From Helicobacter cetorum (GTDB lineage Bacteria > Campylobacterota > Campylobacteria > Campylobacterales > DZAY01): 32,756 bases of DNA. Made by a program: the position numbers and the translations under genes. Position 1 is the stretch's first letter; each line of letters opens with the position of its first letter. The stretch lies in assembly GCA_022729735.1 (NCBI GenBank), contig DZAY01000026.1, positions 1-32,756 of the forward strand. Direction: 5' to 3'. The notes under the pieces are model-generated. The model was not told the DNA's origin. It ran no database searches and saw only the letters and a list, made by a program, of their open reading frames with translations. Positions 16,125 through 25,500 of the stretch are shown one piece after another.

Positions 16125-17528
16125 GTGCATTTTATAAGAGAAAATGAAAAAACGAAAAAGACACTTTCTGGACTTAGACTTTATAGATTTTATTACTTGC
16201 GAGAAAAACTTAAAAAACAAGCAATAAAACTCAACAACTTTTTATACAAAGAATCACAAATTATTAGTAAATTTGATTTTTATAGGAAATTTTATATCGA
16301 TAAAACTAAGGTTTTACAAAATGAAGAGTATTTAAAAGATGAATATATCGATATATCTAAACTTATCACATCAATTGATGTAGCTGGAGATGAAAATAGA
16401 ACTCCTCCAGAGGTTTTTGCACCTATCATTAAATATTTAAGAAGAGATATAAAAAAGCTTGATGATTTTAGAGAAGATTATATAAAACATCAAAGAGATG
16501 GACATGATTTTGTAGAAAACTATAAATTAAGGCTCTCTGTTCATGCAGGGGAAGATTTTAATTACATCGTAACAGGTATGAGGAAAGTCCATGAAACGGT
16601 AAAGTTTTATCATATGGGTGAGAAAGATAGATTAGGTCATGCATTAGCAATTGGGCTTAATCCAAAAATATGGGCAAAAAATAATCTTGACATATTTGTA
16701 ACAAAGCAAGAATATCTTGATAATCTTGTTTGGCTCTATCATCAAGCAAATGAGATAGATGGATATTTTAGATTTACTGATAAGCTTAAAACAAAATATG
16801 AAAAGATAGCTTTAGAACTATTCAAAGAGATATATATTGATATAAAAGCAACTTTGGATGATATGTATAAAGCTTGGAAACTAAGAGAATATTGCCCTGA
16901 TATTATGTTTGGCGATTATGCAAACTTTGCAAAAAGAGATGAATATATTGAACCTAATCTTTTTGATGAGAAAAAAGAGGAATATTATAAAACAGCAAAA
17001 CAAATATACAAAAAATATCACACTTGCGAAAATGTAAGAAAAAAAGGTGATGAAGTAATAAAAATAGAATATGGCAATATTAATAAAGATGGAGTTCATA
17101 AGTATTTTATTACAAATGATGATTTGGATTTAATAGAAGCTATACAAGATAGACTTATCCAAAAGTTTTGTGATAAAGGGATTGTTATAGAAATAAATCC
17201 ATCATCAAATGTTTACATAGCTCATATTGATTCATTTACAGAACATCCAATTTATAGATGGTATCCAATACAAGAAAGCGATTTGAACGAAGGAAGTTCC
17301 ATCAATAAATATGGGCTTAGAAAATCAAGAATGAAAGTGTGTGTAAATACTGATGACCCAGCTATTATGCCTACAACTTTACGAAATGAGTTTGAACTTA
17401 TAGAGTTTCATGCTCAAAATCATTGTAAGTCAAACGAAAAAATTGAAAAATGGAGTGAAGATTTAAGACAAATTGGAATTGATATATTTAATTTTAACCA
17501 CCAAAAAAGTGAGTTTGTAAAAGTTTGA
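16125..17528 (+). CDS. rdrB: RADAR adenosine deaminase RdrB, C-terminal catalytic part
   Basis: This 467-residue ORF, in the same frame as the N-terminal part, carries the remaining deaminase motifs. HAGE (residues 573-576 in full-length numbering) supplies the catalytic glutamate. KDRLGHALAIG corresponds to the conserved HA metal-site motif of adenosine deaminases. NTDDP (841-845) supplies the last metal and substrate ligands. The reading frame is open from just after the TAA at 16074, and the first available start is the GTG at 16125 with only a weak purine-rich stretch upstream. Restart here, stop readthrough, or loss of function are all possible. With the first half it would make a protein of about 900 residues. 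Confidence 0.82.
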   Translation: MHFIRENEKTKKTLSGLRLYRFYYLREKLKKQAIKLNNFLYKESQIISKFDFYRKFYIDKTKVLQNEEYLKDEYIDISKLITSIDVAGDENRTPPEVFAPIIKYLRRDIKKLDDFREDYIKHQRDGHDFVENYKLRLSVHAGEDFNYIVTGMRKVHETVKFYHMGEKDRLGHALAIGLNPKIWAKNNLDIFVTKQEYLDNLVWLYHQANEIDGYFRFTDKLKTKYEKIALELFKEIYIDIKATLDDMYKAWKLREYCPDIMFGDYANFAKRDEYIEPNLFDEKKEEYYKTAKQIYKKYHTCENVRKKGDEVIKIEYGNINKDGVHKYFITNDDLDLIEAIQDRLIQKFCDKGIVIEINPSSNVYIAHIDSFTEHPIYRWYPIQESDLNEGSSINKYGLRKSRMKVCVNTDDPAIMPTTLRNEFELIEFHAQNHCKSNEKIEKWSEDLRQIGIDIFNFNHQKSEFVKV

Positions 17529-17567
17529 AAATGATTTAAGCAGTTTTATATAAATATATCATAGAAT

Positions 17568-18425
17568 TCACTTCCCCCAATTTAGTTTATCTTTTAAAAC
17601 TTCAAAGTAATTTTTTTCACATCTATGTATCAATTTTGCTGTATTATTTGCTTTTTTTATTACTATTTTTTGTGAGCTTTTTAAATCATAAACTTCTTGT
17701 CCATCTACTATTATTACAGCACCAACCTCATCAAAAATATCTAATCCTATTTCAAAACTATCACACAGTATTAATGGTCTTTGAGTTAGAGAGTGTGGGC
17801 AGATTGGAGTGAGGATAAAAGCACTCATAAGAGGATAAATTACAGGTCCTCCAGCAGATAGATTATATGCTGTTGAGCCAGTTGGAGTTGAGACAATTAC
17901 ACCATCACCATAATATTTATTAAACTCTTCACCATTTACAGAAGCTCGAATTTCTATCATACGAGATAACAATCTTCTTGTTAAGACAAGCTCATTAAAA
18001 GCAAACACTTTATGCTCTCCAAACTCATCTATAATAGATATTTCCATAGCCATTCGCTCATCGACTCTATACTCTCCAAGATAAAGTTTTTCTATAAACT
18101 CATTTAATTCACTTGGATTTATATCTGTTAGAAACCCTAAAGTGCCAACATTTACTCCTAATATTGGTTTATTATACTCTAAAGCTCTTCTTACAACGGA
18201 TATTAGTGTGCCATCTCCTCCAATTGAGAGGATAATATCAGATTGCATTGCTAAACTTCTAAAATCTTGCCCCAATACTCCAATCATTCCAGCACTAATA
18301 CTATCAATTAAAACAGATGTGTCTCTCTTTTCAAATTCACTTTTGACTTTGAAAAAATACTCTTTTAGTTGTGGTGATGATGGTCTTAAAATAGTTCCAA
18401 CGGTTTTTATATCTATGTTTTTCAT
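17568..18425 (-). CDS. nadK: NAD kinase
   Basis: This 285-residue enzyme phosphorylates NAD to NADP with ATP or polyphosphate. The diagnostic GGDGT is at residues 69-73. NVGTLGFL follows, then NELVLTR with the conserved NE pair, and STPTGSTAYNLSAGGP, the NAD-binding region. Length is normal. It is convergent with the RADAR operon, with about 40 bases between stop codons and no clear hairpin there. Confidence 0.95.
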   Translation of the reverse strand: MKNIDIKTVGTILRPSSPQLKEYFFKVKSEFEKRDTSVLIDSISAGMIGVLGQDFRSLAMQSDIILSIGGDGTLISVVRRALEYNKPILGVNVGTLGFLTDINPSELNEFIEKLYLGEYRVDERMAMEISIIDEFGEHKVFAFNELVLTRRLLSRMIEIRASVNGEEFNKYYGDGVIVSTPTGSTAYNLSAGGPVIYPLMSAFILTPICPHSLTQRPLILCDSFEIGLDIFDEVGAVIIVDGQEVYDLKSSQKIVIKKANNTAKLIHRCEKNYFEVLKDKLNWGK

Positions 18426-18499
18426 ATTGGCATTTTATCATCACTAAGTTTAATGAAAGTTTTGTTAAAATCACCAAATTATGCGAAAAAGGATAAACT

Positions 18500-19615
18500 T
18501 TGAGAGATAGAATTTTCTTATCTCCTCCACATATGGGAGGTAAAGAGTTGGATTATATAAAAGAAGCATTTGAAGCAAACTATATTTCACCACTTGGAGA
18601 ACAGATTACAAAGTTTGAAGAAGCTATCAAAAACTATACAGGTGTGCAAAATGCTTTAGCTGTTGTGAGTGGAACTTCGGCACTACATTTAGCACTTAGA
18701 GTTTTAAATATTAGCAAAGGTGATTTAGTTTTTGCTTCATCTATGACATTTATTGGTGGAATTGCTCCCGTATTGTATGAAAATGGAGAGTTGCTATTTA
18801 TTGATAGTGAAATAGAGTCGTGGAATATATCTTATGAGTTATTAGAAGATGAAATTAAGAGAAGAAAAAAAGCTAACAAAAAACTTCCAAAAGTTTTAAT
18901 TGCTACTCATATATATGGGCAAAGTGCAAAAATTAAAGAAATTTCAGAGCTTTGCAAAGAAAATGGAATATATCTAATAGAAGATGGTGCGGAAGCACTT
19001 GGTGCAAAATATGAAGACAAAGCGATTGGAACTTTTGGAGATTTGGCAATATACTCATTTAATGGAAACAAGATTATTACAAGTAGTGGTGGTGGAATGC
19101 TTGTTAGTGCTAACTCTGAATTGATAGCAAAAGCGAAGTTTTATTCAACTCAAGCCAAAGAAAACCACATCTATTATGAACATTTAGAGTATGGATATAA
19201 CTATCGAATGAGTAATATTGTAGCTGGAATTGGTAGAGGACAAATGGAAGTTTTGGATTTACGAATTAAGCGACGAAGAGAAATATTTGATTTATACAAA
19301 AATGAGTTTAGTGGAGTTGATGAAGTCGAATTTATGCCAGAACTTCCAAATAGTTTTGGAAATAGATGGCTTACTGTAATTAGTTTTAAAAATGCAAATC
19401 CAGAAAAAGTTAGAGTTAAATTGGAAGAGCATAATATTGAGAGTCGTCCTGTGTGGAAACCTATGCACTTACAACCACTATTTAAAAACAATAAATCTAT
19501 TGTAAATGGTGTGAGTGAAAAACTTTTCAATTCTGGTTTATGTTTGCCAAGTGGAACTGCTATGAGTGACAGTGATATAAAATATATTTCAGATGAGATA
19601 AAAAAATGTCTATAA
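18500..19615 (+). CDS. pglE: DegT/DnrJ/EryC1 sugar aminotransferase, PglE-like
   Basis: This 371-residue PLP enzyme has the UDP-4-keto sugar aminotransferase pattern: GTSALHLALR for cofactor binding, SSMTFIGG, IEDGAEALGA with the PLP aspartate, and SFNGNKIITSSGGGM with the Schiff-base lysine. This last motif is typical of PglE, which makes the 4-amino precursor of bacillosamine in Campylobacter. The start is TTG (FLSPPHMGGKEL follows), with AAAAGGA upstream. No other pgl gene is in the window, so a different amino-sugar route (flagellin or LPS) is possible. Confidence 0.85.
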   Translation: MRDRIFLSPPHMGGKELDYIKEAFEANYISPLGEQITKFEEAIKNYTGVQNALAVVSGTSALHLALRVLNISKGDLVFASSMTFIGGIAPVLYENGELLFIDSEIESWNISYELLEDEIKRRKKANKKLPKVLIATHIYGQSAKIKEISELCKENGIYLIEDGAEALGAKYEDKAIGTFGDLAIYSFNGNKIITSSGGGMLVSANSELIAKAKFYSTQAKENHIYYEHLEYGYNYRMSNIVAGIGRGQMEVLDLRIKRRREIFDLYKNEFSGVDEVEFMPELPNSFGNRWLTVISFKNANPEKVRVKLEEHNIESRPVWKPMHLQPLFKNNKSIVNGVSEKLFNSGLCLPSGTAMSDSDIKYISDEIKKCL

Positions 19616-20310
19616 TTAATTATGAAATAGTTGATAAGAGTTGGCATGAGACTTTGGAAAAAGCTATAAGCAAACTTAATCCAGACTATATGGAGTTTTT
19701 AGAAAGAGATGAGGATTATATTCCCAAAAAAGAGAAAATATTTAGTGCTTTTACTCTTCCAAAATCTAAAACAAAATATATTCTATTTGGCGAAAGTCCA
19801 TATCCAAGAGAAGTTTCAGCTACGGGTTATGCTTTTATTGATGGAGCTGTTAAATCTATTTTTTGTGAAACTGGATTATCAAAAGAGGTAAATAAAGCAT
19901 CAAGTCTTAGAAATTTTATTAAAATGTTACTACTTTCAAAAAACTATCTTAGCAGAGATTTATCACAAATTGCAATTAGTAAAATTGATAAATCAGACTT
20001 AATAACAGATATTTTTGAGTTAAGAGATAACTTTTTAAATGAAGGGGTTTTGCTTTTAAATGCAAATTTGATTTTAAGCAGTCATAAAAATCGCGATAAA
20101 AAAGAGTGGCAACCATTTATCAAAGAGTTACTTTTGAATACTCCAGAAGTAGAGTTAATTCTATTTGGTGCATTTGCAAAAGAGATAAAATCACTACAAA
20201 TTTCAAATCCATATTTTGAGTTTGAACATCCATATAATTTGAGTTTTATTAAAAATCCAAATGTTTTAGAGTTTTTTAAGAGATTTGATTTGATTGAGAA
20301 GAGAGCCTAA
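19606..20310 (+). CDS. Divergent uracil-DNA glycosylase family protein
   Basis: This 234-residue protein follows the family 1 UDG layout. FGESPYPREVSATGYAF (from residue 61) replaces GQDPYH...GLAF, LLLNANLIL matches the LLLN motif, and EHPYNLSF near the C-terminus replaces HPSPLS. The catalytic Asp of GQDPY is Ser64 here, and the HPSP loop is altered, so normal uracil excision is doubtful. It overlaps the pglE-like gene by 10 nt. Similar proteins exist in Campylobacterota, to my knowledge; the substrate is unknown. Confidence 0.72.
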   Translation: MSIINYEIVDKSWHETLEKAISKLNPDYMEFLERDEDYIPKKEKIFSAFTLPKSKTKYILFGESPYPREVSATGYAFIDGAVKSIFCETGLSKEVNKASSLRNFIKMLLLSKNYLSRDLSQIAISKIDKSDLITDIFELRDNFLNEGVLLLNANLILSSHKNRDKKEWQPFIKELLLNTPEVELILFGAFAKEIKSLQISNPYFEFEHPYNLSFIKNPNVLEFFKRFDLIEKRA

Positions 20311-20313
20311 AGC

Positions 20314-20826
20314 TCAAATTCTCGCATCTTTGATAGCTTCTAAAACTGCTTCATAGTTTGGCTCACTTGTTACTTCTTCTACAATTTCTTTATATGTAAT
20401 TACTCCATCTTTATTTATTACAAATACAGCCCTTGCACAAAGCCCTTTTAAAACTCCATCACTCATCAAAACACCATATTTATTAGAAAAATCTTTATTT
20501 ACATAATCAGATACAACAGATAAGTTTGCAACTCCTTCAGTTGCACAAAATCTTTGCGATGCAAAAGGTAAATCCATCGATACTACAAAAGTATCTACAA
20601 TATCAAGTGAGCCAACTTCCATATTAAATCGCTTTGTCTCTTTCGCACAAACTCCTGTATCAAGTGATGGCACAGCAACAATTAATTGCACTCTATTTCC
20701 ACTTCCACCAATTTCTATATCTTTTAATTCTGTATTTACAACAGTTACAACTGGAGCTAAATCACCAACATTTAACTCATTACCAACTAAATTTACAACA
20801 CCACCTTTAAACTTTGTTTGACTCAT
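20314..20826 (-). CDS. tpx: Thiol peroxidase (2-Cys peroxiredoxin)
   Basis: This 170-residue Tpx reduces hydrogen and alkyl peroxides using thioredoxin. The peroxidatic site PSLDTGVC places Cys60 in the TxxC motif. The resolving cysteine is Cys94 in FASQRFCATEG. The N-terminal VVNLVGNELNVGDLAP and the length are typical. It is convergent with the UDG-like gene (3 bases apart) and divergent from the defence operon. Confidence 0.95.
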   Translation of the reverse strand: MSQTKFKGGVVNLVGNELNVGDLAPVVTVVNTELKDIEIGGSGNRVQLIVAVPSLDTGVCAKETKRFNMEVGSLDIVDTFVVSMDLPFASQRFCATEGVANLSVVSDYVNKDFSNKYGVLMSDGVLKGLCARAVFVINKDGVITYKEIVEEVTSEPNYEAVLEAIKDARI

Positions 20827-20858
20827 AAATTCCCCTTTTAATTAATTTTAAGTTAGCA

Positions 20859-20864
20859 ATTATA
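20859..20864 (-). promoter_or_regulatory. Probable -10 box for tpx
   Basis: TATAAT on the minus strand, about 33 bases upstream of the tpx ATG. Confidence 0.5.
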
Positions 20865-20879
20865 ACAATATCATCTATT

Positions 20880-20885
20880 TATAAT
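20880..20885 (+). promoter_or_regulatory. Probable -10 box for the AAA/TOPRIM/STAND defence operon
   Basis: TATAAT on the plus strand, 57 bases upstream of the ATG at 20943. It lies back to back with the tpx -10 box. Confidence 0.4.
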
Positions 20886-20942
20886 GCTAAAGATTTATAG
20901 ATTTTATGGAATAATTATTAAAAATAGAAGATGAGGTATATA

Positions 20943-21959
20943 ATGAACTTCAAATCCAATGCTTTATCTAAAATAGATATTATAAAATATAAAAAACTAA
21001 TTAATCTTAAAATAGATAAATTAAATAGAATTAATATTTTTGCTGGAATTAATAATAGTGGTAAAACATCACTTCTTGAAGCAATAGAACTTCTTATAAA
21101 TCAAAATGATATATATAACTTTTTAGAAATACAAAAGAGACGAGGTAAATTTATAAATTTAAATTATTTATGGTTACATTATGAATTTCAAGAATTTATA
21201 GAGTTAAGTGGTATTTTTAACGATATTTTTACTTTTGTCAATATAAAAAAAGAGATAGAAATTGATGAAACTTTAAATAAAGATGGATATTTATCGACAA
21301 TTAAAATTAACTCAACTTTTGGAAATGAAACATTAACTTCTATTGTTAGATTATTTGAGAATAAGAGTGAAAAATTTTATAAAAATATTAAAATAGTTTG
21401 TAATAACTCATATTCAAGCCCTTTTTCTATTCAAAATAAGGCAGATTTAGAAAAACTCTATGCAAAAGCTGTAAATAGAGATATTTTAATTGATATTTTA
21501 GATTTTATAAAAGAACACATTGATAATGATATTAAAGATATTAGATTTACAAAAGAGTATATTGAAACTTTTAAAGTAAATCATAAAGATTTTACAATGG
21601 ATTTATCAAATTTTGGTGAAGGATTGCAAAGAATTTTTTATATAGCTTTGCAATTTGCAACTGCTGAAAATGGTGTTTTATTAATTGATGAGTTAGAAAA
21701 TGGAATTCATTATTCACTTTTGGAAAAATTTACTGAATTTATTCAAAAGTTAGCCAATAAATTGAATGTTCAAGTTTTTTTAACAACTCATTCAAAAGAG
21801 TGTATAGAAGCTTTTGTGCATAATGGTTATAAAAATGAAGATATATCTTATAATTTAATTACAAAAACTTTGGATACTAAAGAGATTAAAGTTATAAATT
21901 ATGATAGTGAAACATTAATTAATCTTTTGTCTCAAAATTTGGAGATAAGAGGATGGTAA
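20943..21959 (+). CDS. AAA family (OLD/ABC-like) ATPase, partner of TOPRIM protein
   Basis: This ATPase of about 338 residues begins with a strand-loop INIFAGINNSGKTSLLEA (Walker A GINNSGKT). A helical insertion follows, then SNFGEGLQRIFYIAL (ABC-signature-like), VLLIDELENGIH (Walker B) and FLTTHSKECI (H-loop). This is the AAA_15/AAA_21 type used in OLD and PARIS-like systems. I chose ATG 20943, preceded by GAGG at 20932-20935; an in-frame ATG at 20931 would add four residues but has a poorer ribosome-binding site. It overlaps the TOPRIM gene by 7 nt, so the pair resembles a split OLD nuclease. Confidence 0.82.
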   Translation: MNFKSNALSKIDIIKYKKLINLKIDKLNRINIFAGINNSGKTSLLEAIELLINQNDIYNFLEIQKRRGKFINLNYLWLHYEFQEFIELSGIFNDIFTFVNIKKEIEIDETLNKDGYLSTIKINSTFGNETLTSIVRLFENKSEKFYKNIKIVCNNSYSSPFSIQNKADLEKLYAKAVNRDILIDILDFIKEHIDNDIKDIRFTKEYIETFKVNHKDFTMDLSNFGEGLQRIFYIALQFATAENGVLLIDELENGIHYSLLEKFTEFIQKLANKLNVQVFLTTHSKECIEAFVHNGYKNEDISYNLITKTLDTKEIKVINYDSETLINLLSQNLEIRGW

Positions 21960-22519
21960 AAAGTTTAATAGTTTGTGAAGGTAAAAATGATAAAGAGTTT
22001 TTAGAACAATTTTTAAAAGATTTAAATATAAACAAAATAGTTATAGAACTTTTTGGAAATAAAAGTAATATTTTTAAATTAGAAAAATATGAAAGAATAA
22101 AAGATGAGGTAGGAACTATTTATAAAAATATTTTATTTATTTTTGATGCAGATAATGAAGAAAGTGATATTAAATATGGTGGATATGAAAATAGCGAAAA
22201 AGAAATTAAAAAATTAATTCAAAATTTAGGATTTGATAGTTGTGCAGACTATTATATTATGTGTAATCCAACTACAAAAAGTGGATATTTAGAATCTTTG
22301 CTTTTATCTACTATTGAATATGAACAAAGAGAGTGTATTGAATATTTTTTAAATTGTTCTAACTTCAAAGAAAGAGAACATCATAAAGCTATATTTAATC
22401 AAATATATAAAATTGGTTATCCAAATGCTCCTTATAACTTTTCACATAAAAATTTTGATGAATTAAAAGAAAAAATATTAAATTTAAGTAACTTTAGGAG
22501 CAAAAGTGAGAATAATTGA
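21953..22519 (+). CDS. TOPRIM-like protein (DUF3226/DUF4435 type)
   Basis: This 188-residue protein begins KSLIVCEGKNDKEFLEQFL, with the TOPRIM glutamate in CEGKND, and later has ILFIFDADNEE with the DxD pair. The C-terminal region PYNFSHKNFDELKEKILNL is as in DUF3226 proteins. Such TOPRIM proteins act as the nuclease or effector arm beside an AAA ATPase, as AriB does for AriA in PARIS. It overlaps the upstream ATPase by 7 nt and the downstream STAND gene by 14 nt. Family-level call; catalytic activity is inferred. Confidence 0.78.
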   Translation: MVKSLIVCEGKNDKEFLEQFLKDLNINKIVIELFGNKSNIFKLEKYERIKDEVGTIYKNILFIFDADNEESDIKYGGYENSEKEIKKLIQNLGFDSCADYYIMCNPTTKSGYLESLLLSTIEYEQRECIEYFLNCSNFKEREHHKAIFNQIYKIGYPNAPYNFSHKNFDELKEKILNLSNFRSKSENN

Positions 22520-25500
22520 ATTTATCTTTGGGGCATTTAGTGGAGTTGCTGGGAATGTGATTTATGAAACATTAAAAAAACATTTTAAAGTAAGTAAATT
22601 AGATGAGTTGATAGAGTATAAAAAGCAAAATGAGTTTGATAATTTTAAAAAAGTTATAGATAGTGCAATAGAGTTTAATCAACAGTTAGAAGAGGATTTA
22701 CAAAGTTTAACTAATAAAAATAATGTAGTTCAAAATAATAATATAAGTAATATAAGTGGAAATATTTTTTATACAGAAAAAAATATTAATGTTAATATGT
22801 ATAATTATAAAGATATTAAAAAAGCCTTAACTCATCTTCCTAGAAAAGTCGAAACGTTTGTCGGAAGAGAAGATGAGTTAAAATATATTAAAGATAATTT
22901 TAAAAATTATAATACTTTGATTTTAGTTAATGGAATCGGTGGAATTGGTAAAAGTGCCATTGCAAAAGAGTTTTTAAATAAAAATAGTTTTGATTGCAAA
23001 GCTTGGATAAATTATAAAGATTCTTTAACTTCTTCGATTGTTAAAGATTTAAACCCAAGATTTGGTTTTACTGGAGATGAAATTGAAGTTTATAATAAAA
23101 TTATTTATGAGTTAAATAATTTAAGTGGCAACAACTTAATGATAATTGATAACTTTGATAATTCTCTTAAAGAAGCTAAAACATTAACAAAAGATTTTTT
23201 ACCAAATTTTAAAATATTAATAACTTCAAGAAGTAAAATTGATGGTATAAACACAATCAATATCGAAAAGTTAAATGATGATGAAGCGATAAGATTGTTT
23301 GAAAAACATTGCACAAAAGCTTATGACAAAAAGCAGTTAAAGAATTTATTAAACCATATTGACAATCACTCACTACTCATTGAATTGATTGCACAAATAA
23401 TACAAAACAGCTATTTAAACTCTTTAGACTTAATTTATGAAAAGTTTAAAGATAAAAACTTGCAAGAGATAAAAACAAAAATAGATTTTAAAGATAAAAG
23501 TGATTTGATTATCGAACATATAAAAGCATTGTTTAAGTTAGATTCTTTAACACAAAAACAAATATTAATCTTAAAAAAGTTTGCAGTTTTACCTTCAGTT
23601 GAGATAAGTTTTGATGATTTAATAGCGATATTTAAAATCGATGAAGATAGCTTAAGTGAGTTTGAAAATGAGTTAAATGAGTTAGTATCAAAAGGTTGGT
23701 TAAATCAAAATAACTCTAACTATAAAGCCCATCAACTCATAATAGAGTTTATAAATTTAGAACAAAAACCAACTTTTGAAGATGTAAAAGATATAGTAGA
23801 GTATTTTATAGATAAACTTTATTTGGAAAGTGTAGAGAATCCAATAGACAAATTTAAATATATCATATTTGCAAAAAATATTTTAGAAACGATAAAAGAA
23901 GAAAACAAGGAAATTGCCACATTATCAAATAATCTCTCTTTGATTTATAAAGATTTAGGAGATTTAAGCAGTGCATTAGAGTTTGCTAAAAAAACTAATG
24001 AAATTTTTGAAAAAGTACTTGATAAAAATCACCATAATTTAGCAAGTTCATATAATAATCTCTCTTTGATTTATAAAGCTTTAGGAGATTTAAAGAGTGC
24101 TTTAGAGTTTGCTAACAAATTTTTGGAAATTAGAAAAAAAGTACTTGATAAAAATCATCCTGATTTAGCCACTTCATACAGTAATCTTTCAATGATTTAT
24201 CAAGATTTAGGAGATTTAAAAAATGCTTTAGAGTTTGCTAACAAATCTTTGGAAATTAGAGAAAAAGTATTTGATAAAAATCATCCTGATTTAGCCACCT
24301 CTTATAATAATCTCTCAATGATTTATAAAGATTTAGGAGATTTAAGCAGTGCATTAGAGTTTGCTAAAAAAGCTTTGGAAATTAGCGAAAAAGTATTTGG
24401 TGAAAATCATCCATCTTTAGCCACCTCTTATAATAATCTTTCAATGATTTATTTAGATTTAGAAAAGTATCAAAAAGCAAAAGAATATTCTTTAAAATCT
24501 ATAAAAATATTAGAAAAAATTTTTTCAAACGAACATCCATATTTAAATATTACAAGAAATAATTTAACTGCAATTGAAATTTCTATAAAAGAGTTAATAA
24601 ATGGTTCGTTTATAAAAAATGTCAAAATTAATAATTTCAAACTTTTAAAAAATTTTGAATTGGAATTAAATAGTAATTTAAATATATTGATTGGGCAAAA
24701 TTCAAGTGGTAAAACATCTTTGCTTCAAGCTATTGCTCTTTGTTGTTTGCCTAAAAATAGTGAAAGGAGAGAATTAAAAGAATTTGAATTTTATATTACT
24801 AAAAAATTTAACACTAGTAAAATACAAATTGAATTTAGTAAAGGAATAGTTCAACAAAAAGATATTTATTTAGACGAAACATCGGATATTGACATTAAAG
24901 AGGAATATTTAGAAATTTTAGTTTTTGCTTATGGTTCAAATATTTTTACAAAATATGAGAAATTAAGTTGTGAAAAAATCGCAGAAGATATAAAACAAAA
25001 ACAAGGTAAAAAATACTTTGTAAAATCACTTTTTGAAGATTATTTTGATGAATTTTATGACACTTTGGAACTTTTAGAAGAATTTGAAAGAACAGAACAA
25101 CAGGAACTAAAAAAAGAGTTTATTGAAATAATAAATAAATTTTTAAAGGGTTTAGAATTTGCAATAAGTGAAGATGGAAAATATTTTATATCAAATGATA
25201 ACAACAGTGTAGAATTAAAATTGAAAAATTTAAGTGAGGGGTATAGAAATACTATTTTACTTTTAACTGATATTTTAATTAGAATTTATTCAAACGGAGA
25301 AAAACCAGCAGAAATTAGAGCTATTGTTTTAATTGATGAATTTGATAGACATCTACACCCAACTTGGCAAAGTAAATTAGTTACAAATTTAAAAGAGGCT
25401 TTTCCAAATATTCAATTTATTATCACAACTCACAATCCAATGAGCATACTTGACCGAGAACCAGATGAGATTATAAATCTTGAAACTACAAAAGATGGAA

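Noticed and set aside
17529..17567. Terminator between rdrB and nadK
   Set aside because: No stem with a T run could be found in this 39-base convergent gap.
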